Positions 7,441-13,989 of a stretch of 13,989 nucleotides of DNA are shown here, one piece after another. The position numbers and the translations under genes are program-made. Under the pieces are notes generated by a model that had not been told where the DNA came from, searched no databases, and saw nothing but the letters and a program-made list of their open reading frames with translations. Position 1 is the stretch's first letter. Every line of letters starts with the position of its first letter. The DNA is from Lamprobacter sp046541315. Lineage in GTDB: Bacteria > Pseudomonadota > Gammaproteobacteria > Chromatiales > Chromatiaceae. The stretch is taken from positions 1-13,989 of the forward strand of contig NZ_JBKHDN010000058.1 in assembly GCF_046541315.1 (NCBI RefSeq), given 5' to 3'.

Positions 7441-8445
7441 GTGCGCAGCCTAACGTTGCTTTTCGTGCTTTCGCTCTTGTCTGCTGGCCTGCCCGCGTTC
7501 GCCGATGCGGAGCGGCCCGCACTCAAGGTCTTCGCCAGCGTGTTGCCGGTGCAGACCTTCGTCGATGCCGTGGGAGGCGAGCGCGTCGACACCGAGGTCA
7601 TGGTGCGACCAGGGCACAGCCCGGCCACCTACGATCCAAGCCCGAAACAGGTCGCGGCGCTCGCCGAGGCCGATCTCTATGTCCGCGTCGGCGTGCCCTT
7701 CGAGAACGCCTGGATGAAACGCATCCAGGCCGCGAACCCCGGGATGCCCATCCTCGACCTGCGCGACGGGCTGCCCTTGCGAACCCTCGAGGCGCACGAT
7801 CACGACGACGAACCGCAAACCAACCACGGGCACGCCCACGGGCATGGGCACGACCACGGGCACGGGAACGACGAGGCACACGCCCACGCCGATCAAGATG
7901 CCGAGGCGATGGATCCGCACGTCTGGACCAGCCCGCCACTCGTGCGCGAGATGGCCATCGCCATCCGTGACCGCCTGAGCCAACTCGATCCCGAGGGCGC
8001 GGCGATCTACGCGCGCAATCAGCAGGCCTTCGACGCCGAACTGCAAGCCTTGCACGCCACGCTCGAAGCCCGCTTGGCCGATCTCGACCGGCGCACCTTT
8101 CTGGTCTATCACCCGGCCTGGGGCTATTTCGCCGATGCCTACGACCTCGAGCAGATCCCGATCGAGCGGGCCGGCAAGGAGCCCGGACCGCGCCGGCTCT
8201 CGGCATTGATCGAGCAAGCCCAAGCCACTGGCGCCCAAGCCATCTTCGTGCAGCCCGAGTTCGATCAACGCATCGCCGAACAGGTCGCCCGCGCGATCGG
8301 CGGACGCGTCGAGTCGGCGACGCCGCTGGCCGCGGATTACGCCGCTAACCTGCGCCGCTTCGCCAACGTCCTGGTCGACGCGAACAGTTCCGCGTCAGCG
8401 GCGCCGTCCCACTCGCCGTCCAACCGGTCGACGCCGGCGCCATGA
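7441..8445 (+). CDS. znuA: Zinc ABC transporter periplasmic binding protein ZnuA
   Basis: ZnuA captures zinc in the periplasm and delivers it to the ZnuB permease. I chose GTG 7441: GAGG lies seven bases upstream and the product then starts with a clean signal peptide (Arg2, hydrophobic core, cleavage near GLPAFA-DAE at 21). An ATG at 7405 would put acidic residues ahead of it and sits almost on the predicted transcript start. The protein has 334 residues. Expected cluster A-I metal ligands are His160 (MDPHVW), His224 (VYHPAWGYF) and an acidic residue near 273. The first ligand is odd: the motif reads PGHSPATYDP, so the His of the usual SPHxYxP is Ala and a His sits three residues earlier (59). 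A loop at 119-149 has 11 histidines, encoded largely by a CACGGG-type hexamer array. The stop overlaps znuC as ATGA. A manganese substrate is less likely given the zur and zrg neighbours. Confidence 0.93.
   Translation: MRSLTLLFVLSLLSAGLPAFADAERPALKVFASVLPVQTFVDAVGGERVDTEVMVRPGHSPATYDPSPKQVAALAEADLYVRVGVPFENAWMKRIQAANPGMPILDLRDGLPLRTLEAHDHDDEPQTNHGHAHGHGHDHGHGNDEAHAHADQDAEAMDPHVWTSPPLVREMAIAIRDRLSQLDPEGAAIYARNQQAFDAELQALHATLEARLADLDRRTFLVYHPAWGYFADAYDLEQIPIERAGKEPGPRRLSALIEQAQATGAQAIFVQPEFDQRIAEQVARAIGGRVESATPLAADYAANLRRFANVLVDANSSASAAPSHSPSNRSTPAP
7825..7866 (+). repeat. Hexamer array (CACGGG-type) encoding the ZnuA His loop
   Basis: Seven consecutive hexamers, CACGGG or one- to two-base variants (CACGCC, CATGGG, CACGAC), encode alternating His-Gly/Ala/Asp. 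Slippage in such an array would change the number of histidines in multiples of two residues without breaking the frame. Confidence 0.8.
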
Positions 8446-9296
8446 AGTCGAGCTCGACCGTCATCGAGATCCAGCAGGTCGGTTTCGCCTACGGCGACGT
8501 GCCGGTGCTGGAATCTGTCAGCTTGCAGGTCGCGGCCGGTGAATTCCTGGGCCTCGTCGGTCCCAATGCCGGCGGCAAGAGCACGCTGTTGAAGCTGATC
8601 CTCGGCCTGCTCAGCCCCCAGCAAGGCCAGATCCGGGTGCTTGGCCGCACGCCGAAACAGGCCCGACGTCGCCTCGGTTATGTGCCGCAATATCCGGCCT
8701 TCCCGCGCGACTTCCCGATCCAGGTGCTGGATGTGGTGCTGATGGGCCGACTCGGGCTCGGGACCAACCTGTGGCAGCGGGTCGGCGGTTGGCGTCGAGC
8801 CGATCGTGAGATCGCACGGCGCACATTGGCCGATGTCGAGGCCGGCGATCTCGCGGCGGCGCCGATCGGCTCGCTGTCGGGAGGACAATTGCAGCGCGTG
8901 CTGCTCGCCCGTGCCCTGGTCGGCGAACCCGAGATCCTGATCCTCGACGAACCCACGGCGAATATCGACCAGCGCCTGGAAGGCGAGATCTTCGAGCTGC
9001 TCGCTCGGCTCAACGATCGGCTCACGATCGTCGTGGTCTCCCACGATATCGGCTTCATTTCGAGCTATGTCAGTCGGGTAGCCTGTCTGAATCGCACCCT
9101 GGTCTGTCATCCCACCGAGGCCATCGATGGCGATGTCATCAATGCGCTCTATGGCGAGCGGGTGCGCCTGATCAATCATGAGCACGGCGACAGCCACGCG
9201 CATGGGGGCAGCCACGCGCGCCGGCCAGAGGACGCCCCCACGCCGCCCGCCGACACCCGCAAGGACAGGCCGATGAAGAGGGCTGAGCATGGCTGA
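8442..9296 (+). CDS. znuC: Zinc ABC transporter ATP-binding protein ZnuC
   Basis: This 284-residue ATPase powers zinc import with ZnuA and ZnuB on the cytoplasmic face of the inner membrane. It has Walker A GPNAGGKST at 40-48, a Q-loop Gln83, signature LSGGQ at 145-149, Walker B ILILDEP at 165-171 and switch His201, all intact. The ATG overlaps the znuA stop (ATGA). After the ATPase core (ending near 245) there is a tail of about 40 residues with histidines at 246, 248, 252, 254 and 258, followed by a charged proline-rich end. Part of the tail comes from an imperfect 18-bp duplication (9186-9203, 9204-9221). His-rich ends on ZnuC-type ATPases are known in some species and could sense or buffer cytosolic zinc, but that is inference here. 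The stop overlaps the start of znuB. Confidence 0.95.
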   Translation: MKSSSTVIEIQQVGFAYGDVPVLESVSLQVAAGEFLGLVGPNAGGKSTLLKLILGLLSPQQGQIRVLGRTPKQARRRLGYVPQYPAFPRDFPIQVLDVVLMGRLGLGTNLWQRVGGWRRADREIARRTLADVEAGDLAAAPIGSLSGGQLQRVLLARALVGEPEILILDEPTANIDQRLEGEIFELLARLNDRLTIVVVSHDIGFISSYVSRVACLNRTLVCHPTEAIDGDVINALYGERVRLINHEHGDSHAHGGSHARRPEDAPTPPADTRKDRPMKRAEHG

Positions 9297-10149
9297 ATTC
9301 TTCAACGCATTGCTCCAGCACGGCTTCTTGCAGCAGGCATTGGTGGCGGGCCTGCTCGCTAGCATCGGCTGCGGGCTGATCGGCCCCTTCGTGGTCGTCA
9401 AACGCATCGCCTTTCTCGCCGGCGGCATTGCGCACTCGGTGCTCGCCGGCATGGGCGCGGCCCTGTTCTATGGCTACGATCCGCTCAGTGGCGCGCTTGC
9501 GGCGGCGGTGATCGCGGCCTTGTTGATCGGCTGGGTCCGGTTGCGCTGGCGCACCGGCGAGGACACCGCGATCGGCGCGCTCTGGGCCATCGGCATGGCG
9601 GTCGGTATCCTCTTCGTCTCGCAGACACCCGGCTATGCCACCGATCTGATGAGCTTCTTGTTCGGCAACATGCTGTTGGTGCCGCTGCGCGAACTCGGGT
9701 TCATGGCCCTGCTCGACCTGGGCCTGCTGGTGACCGTCGCGCTGTTCTATCGGCACTTCGTCGCCATCGCCTTCGACGAGGAGTTCGCGCGCTTGCGCGG
9801 CGTTCCCGTCGACGTCTTCTATCTGCTGCTGCTGGTGCTGGTCGCCGTCACGGTGGTGCTGATGATTCAGATCGTTGGGCTGATCCTGGTGATCGCGCTG
9901 CTGACATTGCCGGCGGCGGTGGCCGGTCAGTGGACCAGGACCCTGGCCGGCATGATGGTCGGCGCGACGGCGCTCGGCGTCCTCCTCACCAGCGGCGGGC
10001 TGGTCCTCTCCTACGCGCCGGATCTCCCCACGGGGCCAACCATCATCCTGTTGGCCGGCGCGCTCTATTTGGTCTCCGCCATCAGCGCCAATTTCCTCGC
10101 CCAGCGGCGCGCCCGCCGAGCGGTCCGCGCAACCACGACAGCCTCATGA
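9289..10149 (+). CDS. znuB: Zinc ABC transporter permease ZnuB
   Basis: This 286-residue protein is an ABC-3 family permease, forming the homodimeric zinc channel in the inner membrane. Hydrophobic segments lie at about 13-33, 43-62, 66-85, 94-110, 119-132, 136-153, 177-213 (two helices), 219-242 and 247-266, matching the 8-9 helix layout of ZnuB/TroC. The early motif IGPFVVVKRIAFLAGGIAHS (31-50) and the late PTGPTIIL (247-254) are typical family signatures. The charged loop FDEEFARLRGVP (162-173) fits the ATPase coupling helix. The start at 9289 overlaps the znuC stop by eight bases, and the stop overlaps the zur start as ATGA, so expression is tightly coupled to both neighbours. The C-terminal end is basic and cytosolic. 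Confidence 0.96.
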   Translation: MAEFFNALLQHGFLQQALVAGLLASIGCGLIGPFVVVKRIAFLAGGIAHSVLAGMGAALFYGYDPLSGALAAAVIAALLIGWVRLRWRTGEDTAIGALWAIGMAVGILFVSQTPGYATDLMSFLFGNMLLVPLRELGFMALLDLGLLVTVALFYRHFVAIAFDEEFARLRGVPVDVFYLLLLVLVAVTVVLMIQIVGLILVIALLTLPAAVAGQWTRTLAGMMVGATALGVLLTSGGLVLSYAPDLPTGPTIILLAGALYLVSAISANFLAQRRARRAVRATTTAS

Positions 10150-10601
10150 ACGAAGAGACCCTGCAACAGGCCCTGAGCACGGCCGAAAGGCTCTGCGCGC
10201 AACGCGGCGTGCGCTTCACCGCGCAACGTCGCCGCGTCCTGGAACTCGTCTGTCGCGCCCAACGTCCGGTCGGCGCCTACGAGATCCTCGATCAGCTATG
10301 CGAGGGCGCCACGGCGGCCCCGCCGACGGTCTACCGCGCGCTCGATTTCCTGCTCGGGCAAGGATTGGTGCACAAACTGGAAACCCTGCATGCGTTCATC
10401 GGCTGCACCCATCCCGAGCACCCGCACGCCAGCCAGTTCTTGATTTGCAACGCTTGCGGGCGCGTCAACGAACTCGAGAACGAGGCCATTGCCGGCAGTC
10501 TGCGCGCGCTCGAGCAAGAGACCGGGTTTCGCCCCGAGCGCCCCGTGATCGAGGTTCTCGGCACCTGCGCCCATTGCACCCACAAGACGCAGAAGCCCTG
10601 A
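10146..10601 (+). CDS. zur: Fur-family zinc uptake regulator Zur
   Basis: Zur is a cytosolic dimeric repressor that binds DNA when loaded with zinc and turns off zinc uptake genes. This 151-residue protein has the winged-helix domain up to about residue 80, with the recognition region APPTVYRALDFLLGQGLV at 58-75. The structural zinc site is two CxxC pairs, Cys101/104 and Cys141/144. Likely regulatory zinc ligands are His76, Cys87, His92 or His94, and Glu109. The cysteine in IGC at 87 is typical of Zur and argues against Fur or PerR. Its ATG overlaps the znuB stop, making it the fourth gene of the znu operon, so it would be autoregulated through the promoter at 7387-7401. That differs from E. 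coli, where zur is unlinked to znu. Confidence 0.93.
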   Translation: MNEETLQQALSTAERLCAQRGVRFTAQRRRVLELVCRAQRPVGAYEILDQLCEGATAAPPTVYRALDFLLGQGLVHKLETLHAFIGCTHPEHPHASQFLICNACGRVNELENEAIAGSLRALEQETGFRPERPVIEVLGTCAHCTHKTQKP

Positions 10602-10687
10602 CGCAATGCCACCTTGCGCGAGTCGATCCAACCGCTGACGCGAGCGTCCGGCATGCCTGGTCTTTCATCGAATGTGAGAATCGACCA

Positions 10688-11380
10688 ATGTTGTTGAGCA
10701 GACCACCCTCTCGCCCACCCCGTCACCCGAGCTTTCGCGCAACCGCCCCTATCCTGATCCTCTGCGGACTCGCTCTCGGCGCGTTCGGCGTTGACAGCGG
10801 CCTTGCCCAAGCCGACGAACAAGACGAACAGGAGGACGCCGGTTATCGCGACCATGGCGCTCATGTGCATGGTGTCGGCCACCTCAACATCGCGGTGGAT
10901 GGCGACCTGCTGCTGATCGAGCTGATCAGTCCAGCCATGGATCTGCTCGGCTTCGAGCACGCGCCGCGAACCGAGACGCAGCGCCAAACGATCGAGGCAA
11001 CGCGGGCGCAACTGCAAGCGCCGGAGCAGTTGTTCACGCCCACGCCGGCGGCCGGCTGCGTGGCCTCGGTGATCGAACTCGACCTAGATCTCGACGAGCC
11101 GATCGGCGAACCGCCCGCCTCCAACGCCCCCACCCATGAACAGGCGCATGGACACAATCATGAGCACGAGCACGAGCACGAGCACGGCGATCACGAAGCC
11201 CATGCCGACGTTTACGCGAGCTATGCCTTCGACTGCCGGCAGCCGCAGAAACTCACCGAACTCGAACTCGGATTCTTCGAGGCCTTTCCCGGCGCGCGGC
11301 GATTGCGGGTCCAGTTGCTCACCGAGACCCGCCAGGATGCGTTTGAATTGACCCCAAGCGATCGGCGTCTCGAATTCTGA
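10688..11380 (+). CDS. zrgA: ZrgA-like DUF2796 secreted zinc-binding protein
   Basis: DUF2796 proteins include ZrgA of the Zur-repressed Zrg zinc system of Vibrio. This 230-residue protein starts with a long basic n-region, a hydrophobic core at about 20-35 and a cleavage site near LAQA-DEQ (41), so it should be periplasmic. The family core follows: RDHGAHVHGVGHLNIAVDGD (54-73) and LIELISPAMDLLGFEH (76-91). Cys124 and Cys183 probably form a disulfide. A loop at 150-172 carries ten histidines, mostly as a Glu-His alternation encoded by GAGCAC repeats. The ATG at 10688 was chosen because the signal peptide follows it at once; upstream in-frame sequence only shadows zur. It lies 86 bases after zur with no terminator or Zur box that I can support between them, so read-through from znu is plausible. 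Confidence 0.88.
   Translation: MLLSRPPSRPPRHPSFRATAPILILCGLALGAFGVDSGLAQADEQDEQEDAGYRDHGAHVHGVGHLNIAVDGDLLLIELISPAMDLLGFEHAPRTETQRQTIEATRAQLQAPEQLFTPTPAAGCVASVIELDLDLDEPIGEPPASNAPTHEQAHGHNHEHEHEHEHGDHEAHADVYASYAFDCRQPQKLTELELGFFEAFPGARRLRVQLLTETRQDAFELTPSDRRLEF
11162..11185 (+). repeat. Four tandem GAGCAC hexamers in zrgA
   Basis: Four exact hexamers encode Glu-His repeats in the His-rich loop of the ZrgA-like protein. This is an in-frame microsatellite that could vary in copy number. Confidence 0.9.
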
Positions 11381-11383
11381 CGC

Positions 11384-12103
11384 ATGGATCCGCTCGTTTC
11401 ATTGCATGAGCTGCGCTTTCGCTGGTGCCAGCAGGGTCCGGACATCCTCGTGATCGATGCGCTCGAGGTCGCCGCCGGTGAGCGTCTGTTCGTCGAAGGG
11501 CCGAGCGGCAGCGGCAAGAGCACCTTGCTCGGCCTGCTCGCCGGCGTCAATCGACCGCAACAGGGGCGTCTCCAGGTGCTCGACCAGCGCCTCGATCAGC
11601 TCGGCTCGGCGGCGCGCGATCGCTTCCGCGCCGATCATATCGGGTACATCTTCCAGCTGTTCAATCTGCTCCCCTATCTCGGCATCCTCGACAACGTGAC
11701 CCTGCCCGCGCGGTTCTCGCGCCGCCGCCGCGAACGCGCCCTGGCGCGCTCGCCGAGCCTGACCGCCGAGGCCCGGCGCCTGCTCGGCCATCTCGATCTC
11801 GACCAACCGGGCTTGTCGCGGCAACCGGTGAGCGCGCTCAGCATCGGTCAGCAGCAGCGCGTGGCCGCAGCGCGGGCGCTGTTCGGCGCGCCCGAGCTGC
11901 TGATCGCCGACGAGCCGACCTCGTCGCTCGATGCCGATCGCCGCCGCGCCTTTCTCGAGCTGCTGTTCGCCGAATGCGCCGAGATGGGCTCGATGCTGAT
12001 CTTCGTCAGCCACGACGCCAGCCTCGCGGCGCTCTTTGATCGCACCCTGCGATTGCCGGACGCTGGCGCTCACAGCGGGAAGCCCTCGATGGATCCGTCC
12101 TAA
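11384..12103 (+). CDS. ABC transporter ATPase of the LolD/MacB type, Zrg zinc system
   Basis: This 239-residue ATPase has Walker A GPSGSGKST at 39-47, Q-loop Gln91 in YIFQLFNLLPYL, Walker B LLIADEPTSSLD (172-183) and switch His210. The QLFNLLP region and DEPTSSLD are typical of LolD/MacB/FtsE ATPases, which drive FtsX-like permeases and not ZnuB-type ones. The signature reads LSIGQQQRV (152-160), with Ile in place of the usual Gly. It starts three bases after the zrgA stop and ends 26 bases before the permease, so the three form one unit. By position it is the ATPase of the Zrg system. I do not assign a zrg letter, because I cannot recall the published lettering with certainty. Confidence 0.9.
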   Translation: MDPLVSLHELRFRWCQQGPDILVIDALEVAAGERLFVEGPSGSGKSTLLGLLAGVNRPQQGRLQVLDQRLDQLGSAARDRFRADHIGYIFQLFNLLPYLGILDNVTLPARFSRRRRERALARSPSLTAEARRLLGHLDLDQPGLSRQPVSALSIGQQQRVAAARALFGAPELLIADEPTSSLDADRRRAFLELLFAECAEMGSMLIFVSHDASLAALFDRTLRLPDAGAHSGKPSMDPS

Positions 12104-12129
12104 GCACGCGGCACGACCCTCTTCTCGCC

Positions 12130-13389
12130 ATGGCCATCCTCCGACTCGCCCTGCAAAGCCTCCTCAACCGGCGCTTCACGGCGCTGCTGACGGTGCTCTC
12201 GATCGCGCTCAGCGTCGCCTTGCTGCTTGGCGTCGAGCGCGTGCGCAACGAGGCGCGCGCCAGCTTCGCCAACACCCTCTCCGGCACCGATCTCATCGTC
12301 GGCGCGCGCAGCGGACCGGTGCAACTGATGCTGTATGCGGTGTTTCGCATCGGCAACGCCACCAACAACATCTCCTGGCAGAGCTATCAAGACATCGCGG
12401 CGATGCCGCGCGTGGCCTGGACGGTGCCGCTCGCGCTTGGCGACTCGCACCGCGGCTTTCCGGTGCTCGGCACCAGCACGGCCTATTTCGATCACTACCG
12501 CTATGGACGCGACAAACCGCTGGCGCTGGCCAAGGGCGAGCGCTTCGCCGATCTCTATGACGCCGTGCTCGGCGCCGAGGTCGCGGCCGCGCTCGGCTAT
12601 CGGCTCGGCGACGCGATCATCGTCGCCCACGGCGCCAGCGATGTCAGCTTCGCTCGCCATGAGGACAAGCCGTTCCGGGTCGTCGGCATCCTGGAGCGGA
12701 CCGGCACGCCGGTCGATCGCACCGTGCATATCAGTCTGGAGGCGATCGAGGCCATCCACCTCGGCTGGGAGGGCGGCGCGCCAATGCCGGGGCGCAGAAT
12801 CGATGCCGAGCAGGCGCGCGCCATGGATCTGACGCCGAAGACCATCACCGCGATGCTGGTCGGGCTGGACTCGCGCGTCGCCACCTTCGCGCTGCAGCGC
12901 CGCATCAACGAGTATCCGCGCGAGCCCTTGCTGGCGGTCTTGCCCGGTGTCGCCCTCACCGAACTCTGGTCGGTGATCGGCCTGGCCGAGAACGCGCTGC
13001 TGGCGGTGTCCGCCTTCGTCGTCCTGGTCGGCCTGATCGGCATGCTCACCGCGCTGCTGATCGGACTCGAGGGCCGCCGCCGCGAGTTGGCGATCCTGCG
13101 TTCGCTCGGCGCGCGACCGGCCCAGGTGCTCGGGCTCATCATCGGCGAGGCACTGCTGTTGACGGTGCTCGGAATGCTGGTTGGAATGGGACTCTTGGTC
13201 GCGCTCCTCACGTTTGGGCAGCCGCTGATCGAGGCGCGGCTCGGCTTGCAGCTCGGCTTTGGCCTACCCAAGCCGCGCGAATGGCTGCTGCTCGGCGCGG
13301 TGCTCGTCACCGGGCTGGCGGTGGGCCTGATCCCCGGCTGGCGCGCCTATCGGATGTCGCTGAGCAGCGGGCTCTCGTTGCGACTCTAG
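12130..13389 (+). CDS. FtsX/MacB-type ABC permease, Zrg zinc system
   Basis: This 419-residue protein has the four-helix FtsX/MacB layout. One N-terminal membrane helix (about 16-34) is followed by a periplasmic domain of some 250 residues (37-286) and three helices (287-312, 334-362, 385-403). The cytoplasmic loop EGRRRELAILRSLGARPAQV (314-333) is the hallmark coupling segment of the family. The periplasmic part begins with GTDLIVGARSGPVQLMLY (52-69), seen in the devC/MacB-core type domain. Such transporters usually move force to periplasmic partners instead of passing a substrate through the membrane. Partners here are likely the ZrgA protein upstream and the DUF3299 lipoprotein downstream. 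No SD is obvious, which fits coupling to the ATPase 26 bases upstream. Confidence 0.9.
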   Translation: MAILRLALQSLLNRRFTALLTVLSIALSVALLLGVERVRNEARASFANTLSGTDLIVGARSGPVQLMLYAVFRIGNATNNISWQSYQDIAAMPRVAWTVPLALGDSHRGFPVLGTSTAYFDHYRYGRDKPLALAKGERFADLYDAVLGAEVAAALGYRLGDAIIVAHGASDVSFARHEDKPFRVVGILERTGTPVDRTVHISLEAIEAIHLGWEGGAPMPGRRIDAEQARAMDLTPKTITAMLVGLDSRVATFALQRRINEYPREPLLAVLPGVALTELWSVIGLAENALLAVSAFVVLVGLIGMLTALLIGLEGRRRELAILRSLGARPAQVLGLIIGEALLLTVLGMLVGMGLLVALLTFGQPLIEARLGLQLGFGLPKPREWLLLGAVLVTGLAVGLIPGWRAYRMSLSSGLSLRL

Positions 13390-13700
13390 GCGCGACACGG
13401 CGGTCGCCGCCAAGAGGCGCAGAGGCGCGAAGACACCAAGCACACCAATGTCGTCTCCAGGCTGGCCCCCACCGGCATCCGCCTCCGCATCCAAGCCAGC
13501 GACACCATGCAACTACGCACCACGCATCACGCACCACGCATCCGCACATGACCCAGGCTCGCAACACCGCATCCCTTCGCTCGTCATTCGCCACGGAATT
13601 CGCCAAGCCCCGGCCTTTGCGCCCGCGTTGGCGCCGCGCCGATGCGCAAGCGACGCCGCCGTATCGAGCCTGTCCAGCTTGGCTTAGTGACTGTCCAGAA
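13390..13700. other. Repeat-rich spacer between the permease and the lipoprotein gene
   Basis: No gene is supported in these 311 bases. A GC hairpin GGCGG-TCG-CCGCC (13399-13411) lies ten bases after the permease stop and lacks a T-run. It runs into a degenerate AGAGGCGC/GAAGACACC-type tandem stretch (13412-13448). Further on is an exact 14-bp tandem duplication (13515-13542). The 79-codon frame through here reads APRITHHASAH, a product typical of translated spacer repeats. Spacing this wide is unusual inside an otherwise compact operon, so the last gene may have its own promoter. Confidence 0.65.
13515..13542. repeat. Exact 14-bp tandem duplication
   Basis: ACGCACCACGCATC occurs twice in direct succession (13515-13528 and 13529-13542) in the spacer after the permease gene. 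Nothing else in the window matches it. Confidence 0.9.
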
Positions 13701-13989
13701 ATGACGACCCGATGTCGGGGCGACCGGTCGCGTCAGCTTCGGGAAGCAAACGATGGACATTTCCTGAGGCTTGGATTCAGGCTCCGATCCATGCTCATGC
13801 TCGGGCTTGTGGCACTGCTGCTCGCGGGCTGCGGCGACTCTTCGGAGGAGGAGTCGACAACGCCGGGCTCCGGCCTCAGCGAGGCCGAACGCGCGCTCGA
13901 ACCACCGGGGGACACGACGGACGGGATCGAGCTGTCCTGGGACGACCTGGTCCCGGCCGACTGGCAGCCGGAGACGCTGATGGAGGAGA
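13701..13989 (+). CDS. DUF3299-like lipoprotein, partial (runs off the window)
   Basis: The frame is open to the window edge. It contains a basic segment RLGFRLRS, a hydrophobic core and the lipobox LLAGC, with the lipidated Cys at residue 44 from ATG 13701. After a Glu/Ser-rich linker comes ELSWDDLVPADWQPE, which matches the beginning of DUF3299 domains as I know them. DUF3299 proteins follow the DUF2796-ABC genes in Zrg-type zinc loci, and the context agrees. The start is uncertain: ATG 13791 would give a signal peptide with no basic residue and only 13 residues before Cys, so I prefer 13701, although neither has a good ribosome site. Lgt, encoded in this window, would lipidate it. Only about 96 codons are present, so the DUF3299 fold cannot be checked. 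Confidence 0.72.
   Translation, partial: MTTRCRGDRSRQLREANDGHFLRLGFRLRSMLMLGLVALLLAGCGDSSEEESTTPGSGLSEAERALEPPGDTTDGIELSWDDLVPADWQPETLMEE
13708..13731. repeat. Two adjacent perfect palindromes at the lipoprotein gene start
   Basis: CCCGA-TG-TCGGG (13708-13719) is followed directly by the 12-base palindrome GCGACCGGTCGC (13720-13731). If translation begins at 13791 they lie in the leader and could be an operator or an RNA structure; if at 13701 they lie within the first codons. Confidence 0.5.

Noticed and set aside
8337..9452. 371-codon minus-strand frame opposite znuC
   Set aside because: znuC on the plus strand has every ABC ATPase motif; the antisense product has no domain.
10602..10687. 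Zur box upstream of zrgA
   Set aside because: GAATGTGAGAATC is only faintly similar to the Zur consensus and has no AT-rich centre.
13448..13687. 79-codon plus-strand frame after the permease
   Set aside because: Its product (APRITHHASAH) comes from a 14-bp tandem repeat, and it has no ribosome site or family likeness.
1..13989. CRISPR array, insertion sequence, phage or defence system
   Set aside because: No regularly spaced direct repeats, no transposase or integrase motif, and no defence-family domain were found.

Overview
This is a GC-rich window with dense gene packing, ATGA stop/start overlaps and proteobacterial protein families. It probably comes from a gammaproteobacterium, and a purple sulfur bacterium (Chromatiales) is my best guess. 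That placement is inferred from base composition and gene content only; no rRNA, tRNA or photosynthesis gene is present to settle it.

Left part, 1-7121 (general and unknown genes). The first 350 bases hold no convincing gene but carry one copy of a 20-bp palindromic repeat. On the minus strand a YbhB/YbcL-type PEBP protein is translationally coupled to a small single-span membrane protein of unknown function. On the plus strand lies a HAD-family phosphatase, convergent with lgt (prolipoprotein diacylglyceryl transferase, minus). The HAD-lgt junction is filled by a 180-bp palindromic element whose two inverted ends touch the two stop codons. Upstream of lgt on the minus strand is a 1236-residue membrane protein I do not recognise. 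It has a long soluble N-terminal part, a central membrane block and a soluble C-terminal part, and its stop codon lies inside another copy of the palindromic repeat.

Right part, 7376-13989 (a zinc acquisition locus, all plus strand). A strong extended -10 promoter overlapped by a Zur-box-like half site precedes znuA-znuC-znuB-zur, whose coding regions overlap by 3-8 bases. These encode the periplasmic zinc-binding protein, the ATPase, the permease and the Fur-family zinc repressor. After an 85-bp gap comes a second module resembling the Vibrio Zrg zinc system: a secreted His-rich DUF2796 (ZrgA) protein, an ABC ATPase of the LolD/MacB type, a four-helix FtsX/MacB-type permease and, after a 311-bp repeat-rich spacer, the start of a lipoprotein whose first residues look like DUF3299. 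The window ends inside that last gene.

How the parts fit. ZnuABC is expected to import zinc across the inner membrane and Zur to shut the locus off when zinc is replete. ZrgA and the DUF3299 lipoprotein probably handle zinc in the envelope. The companion ABC pair has the architecture of a mechanotransmission machine, not an importer, so how it promotes zinc uptake is the most interesting open functional question. Histidine-rich stretches occur in ZnuA, in the cytosolic tail of ZnuC and in ZrgA. The other notable feature is the palindromic repeat family, with four copies or half-copies, three of them sitting exactly at gene stop codons.
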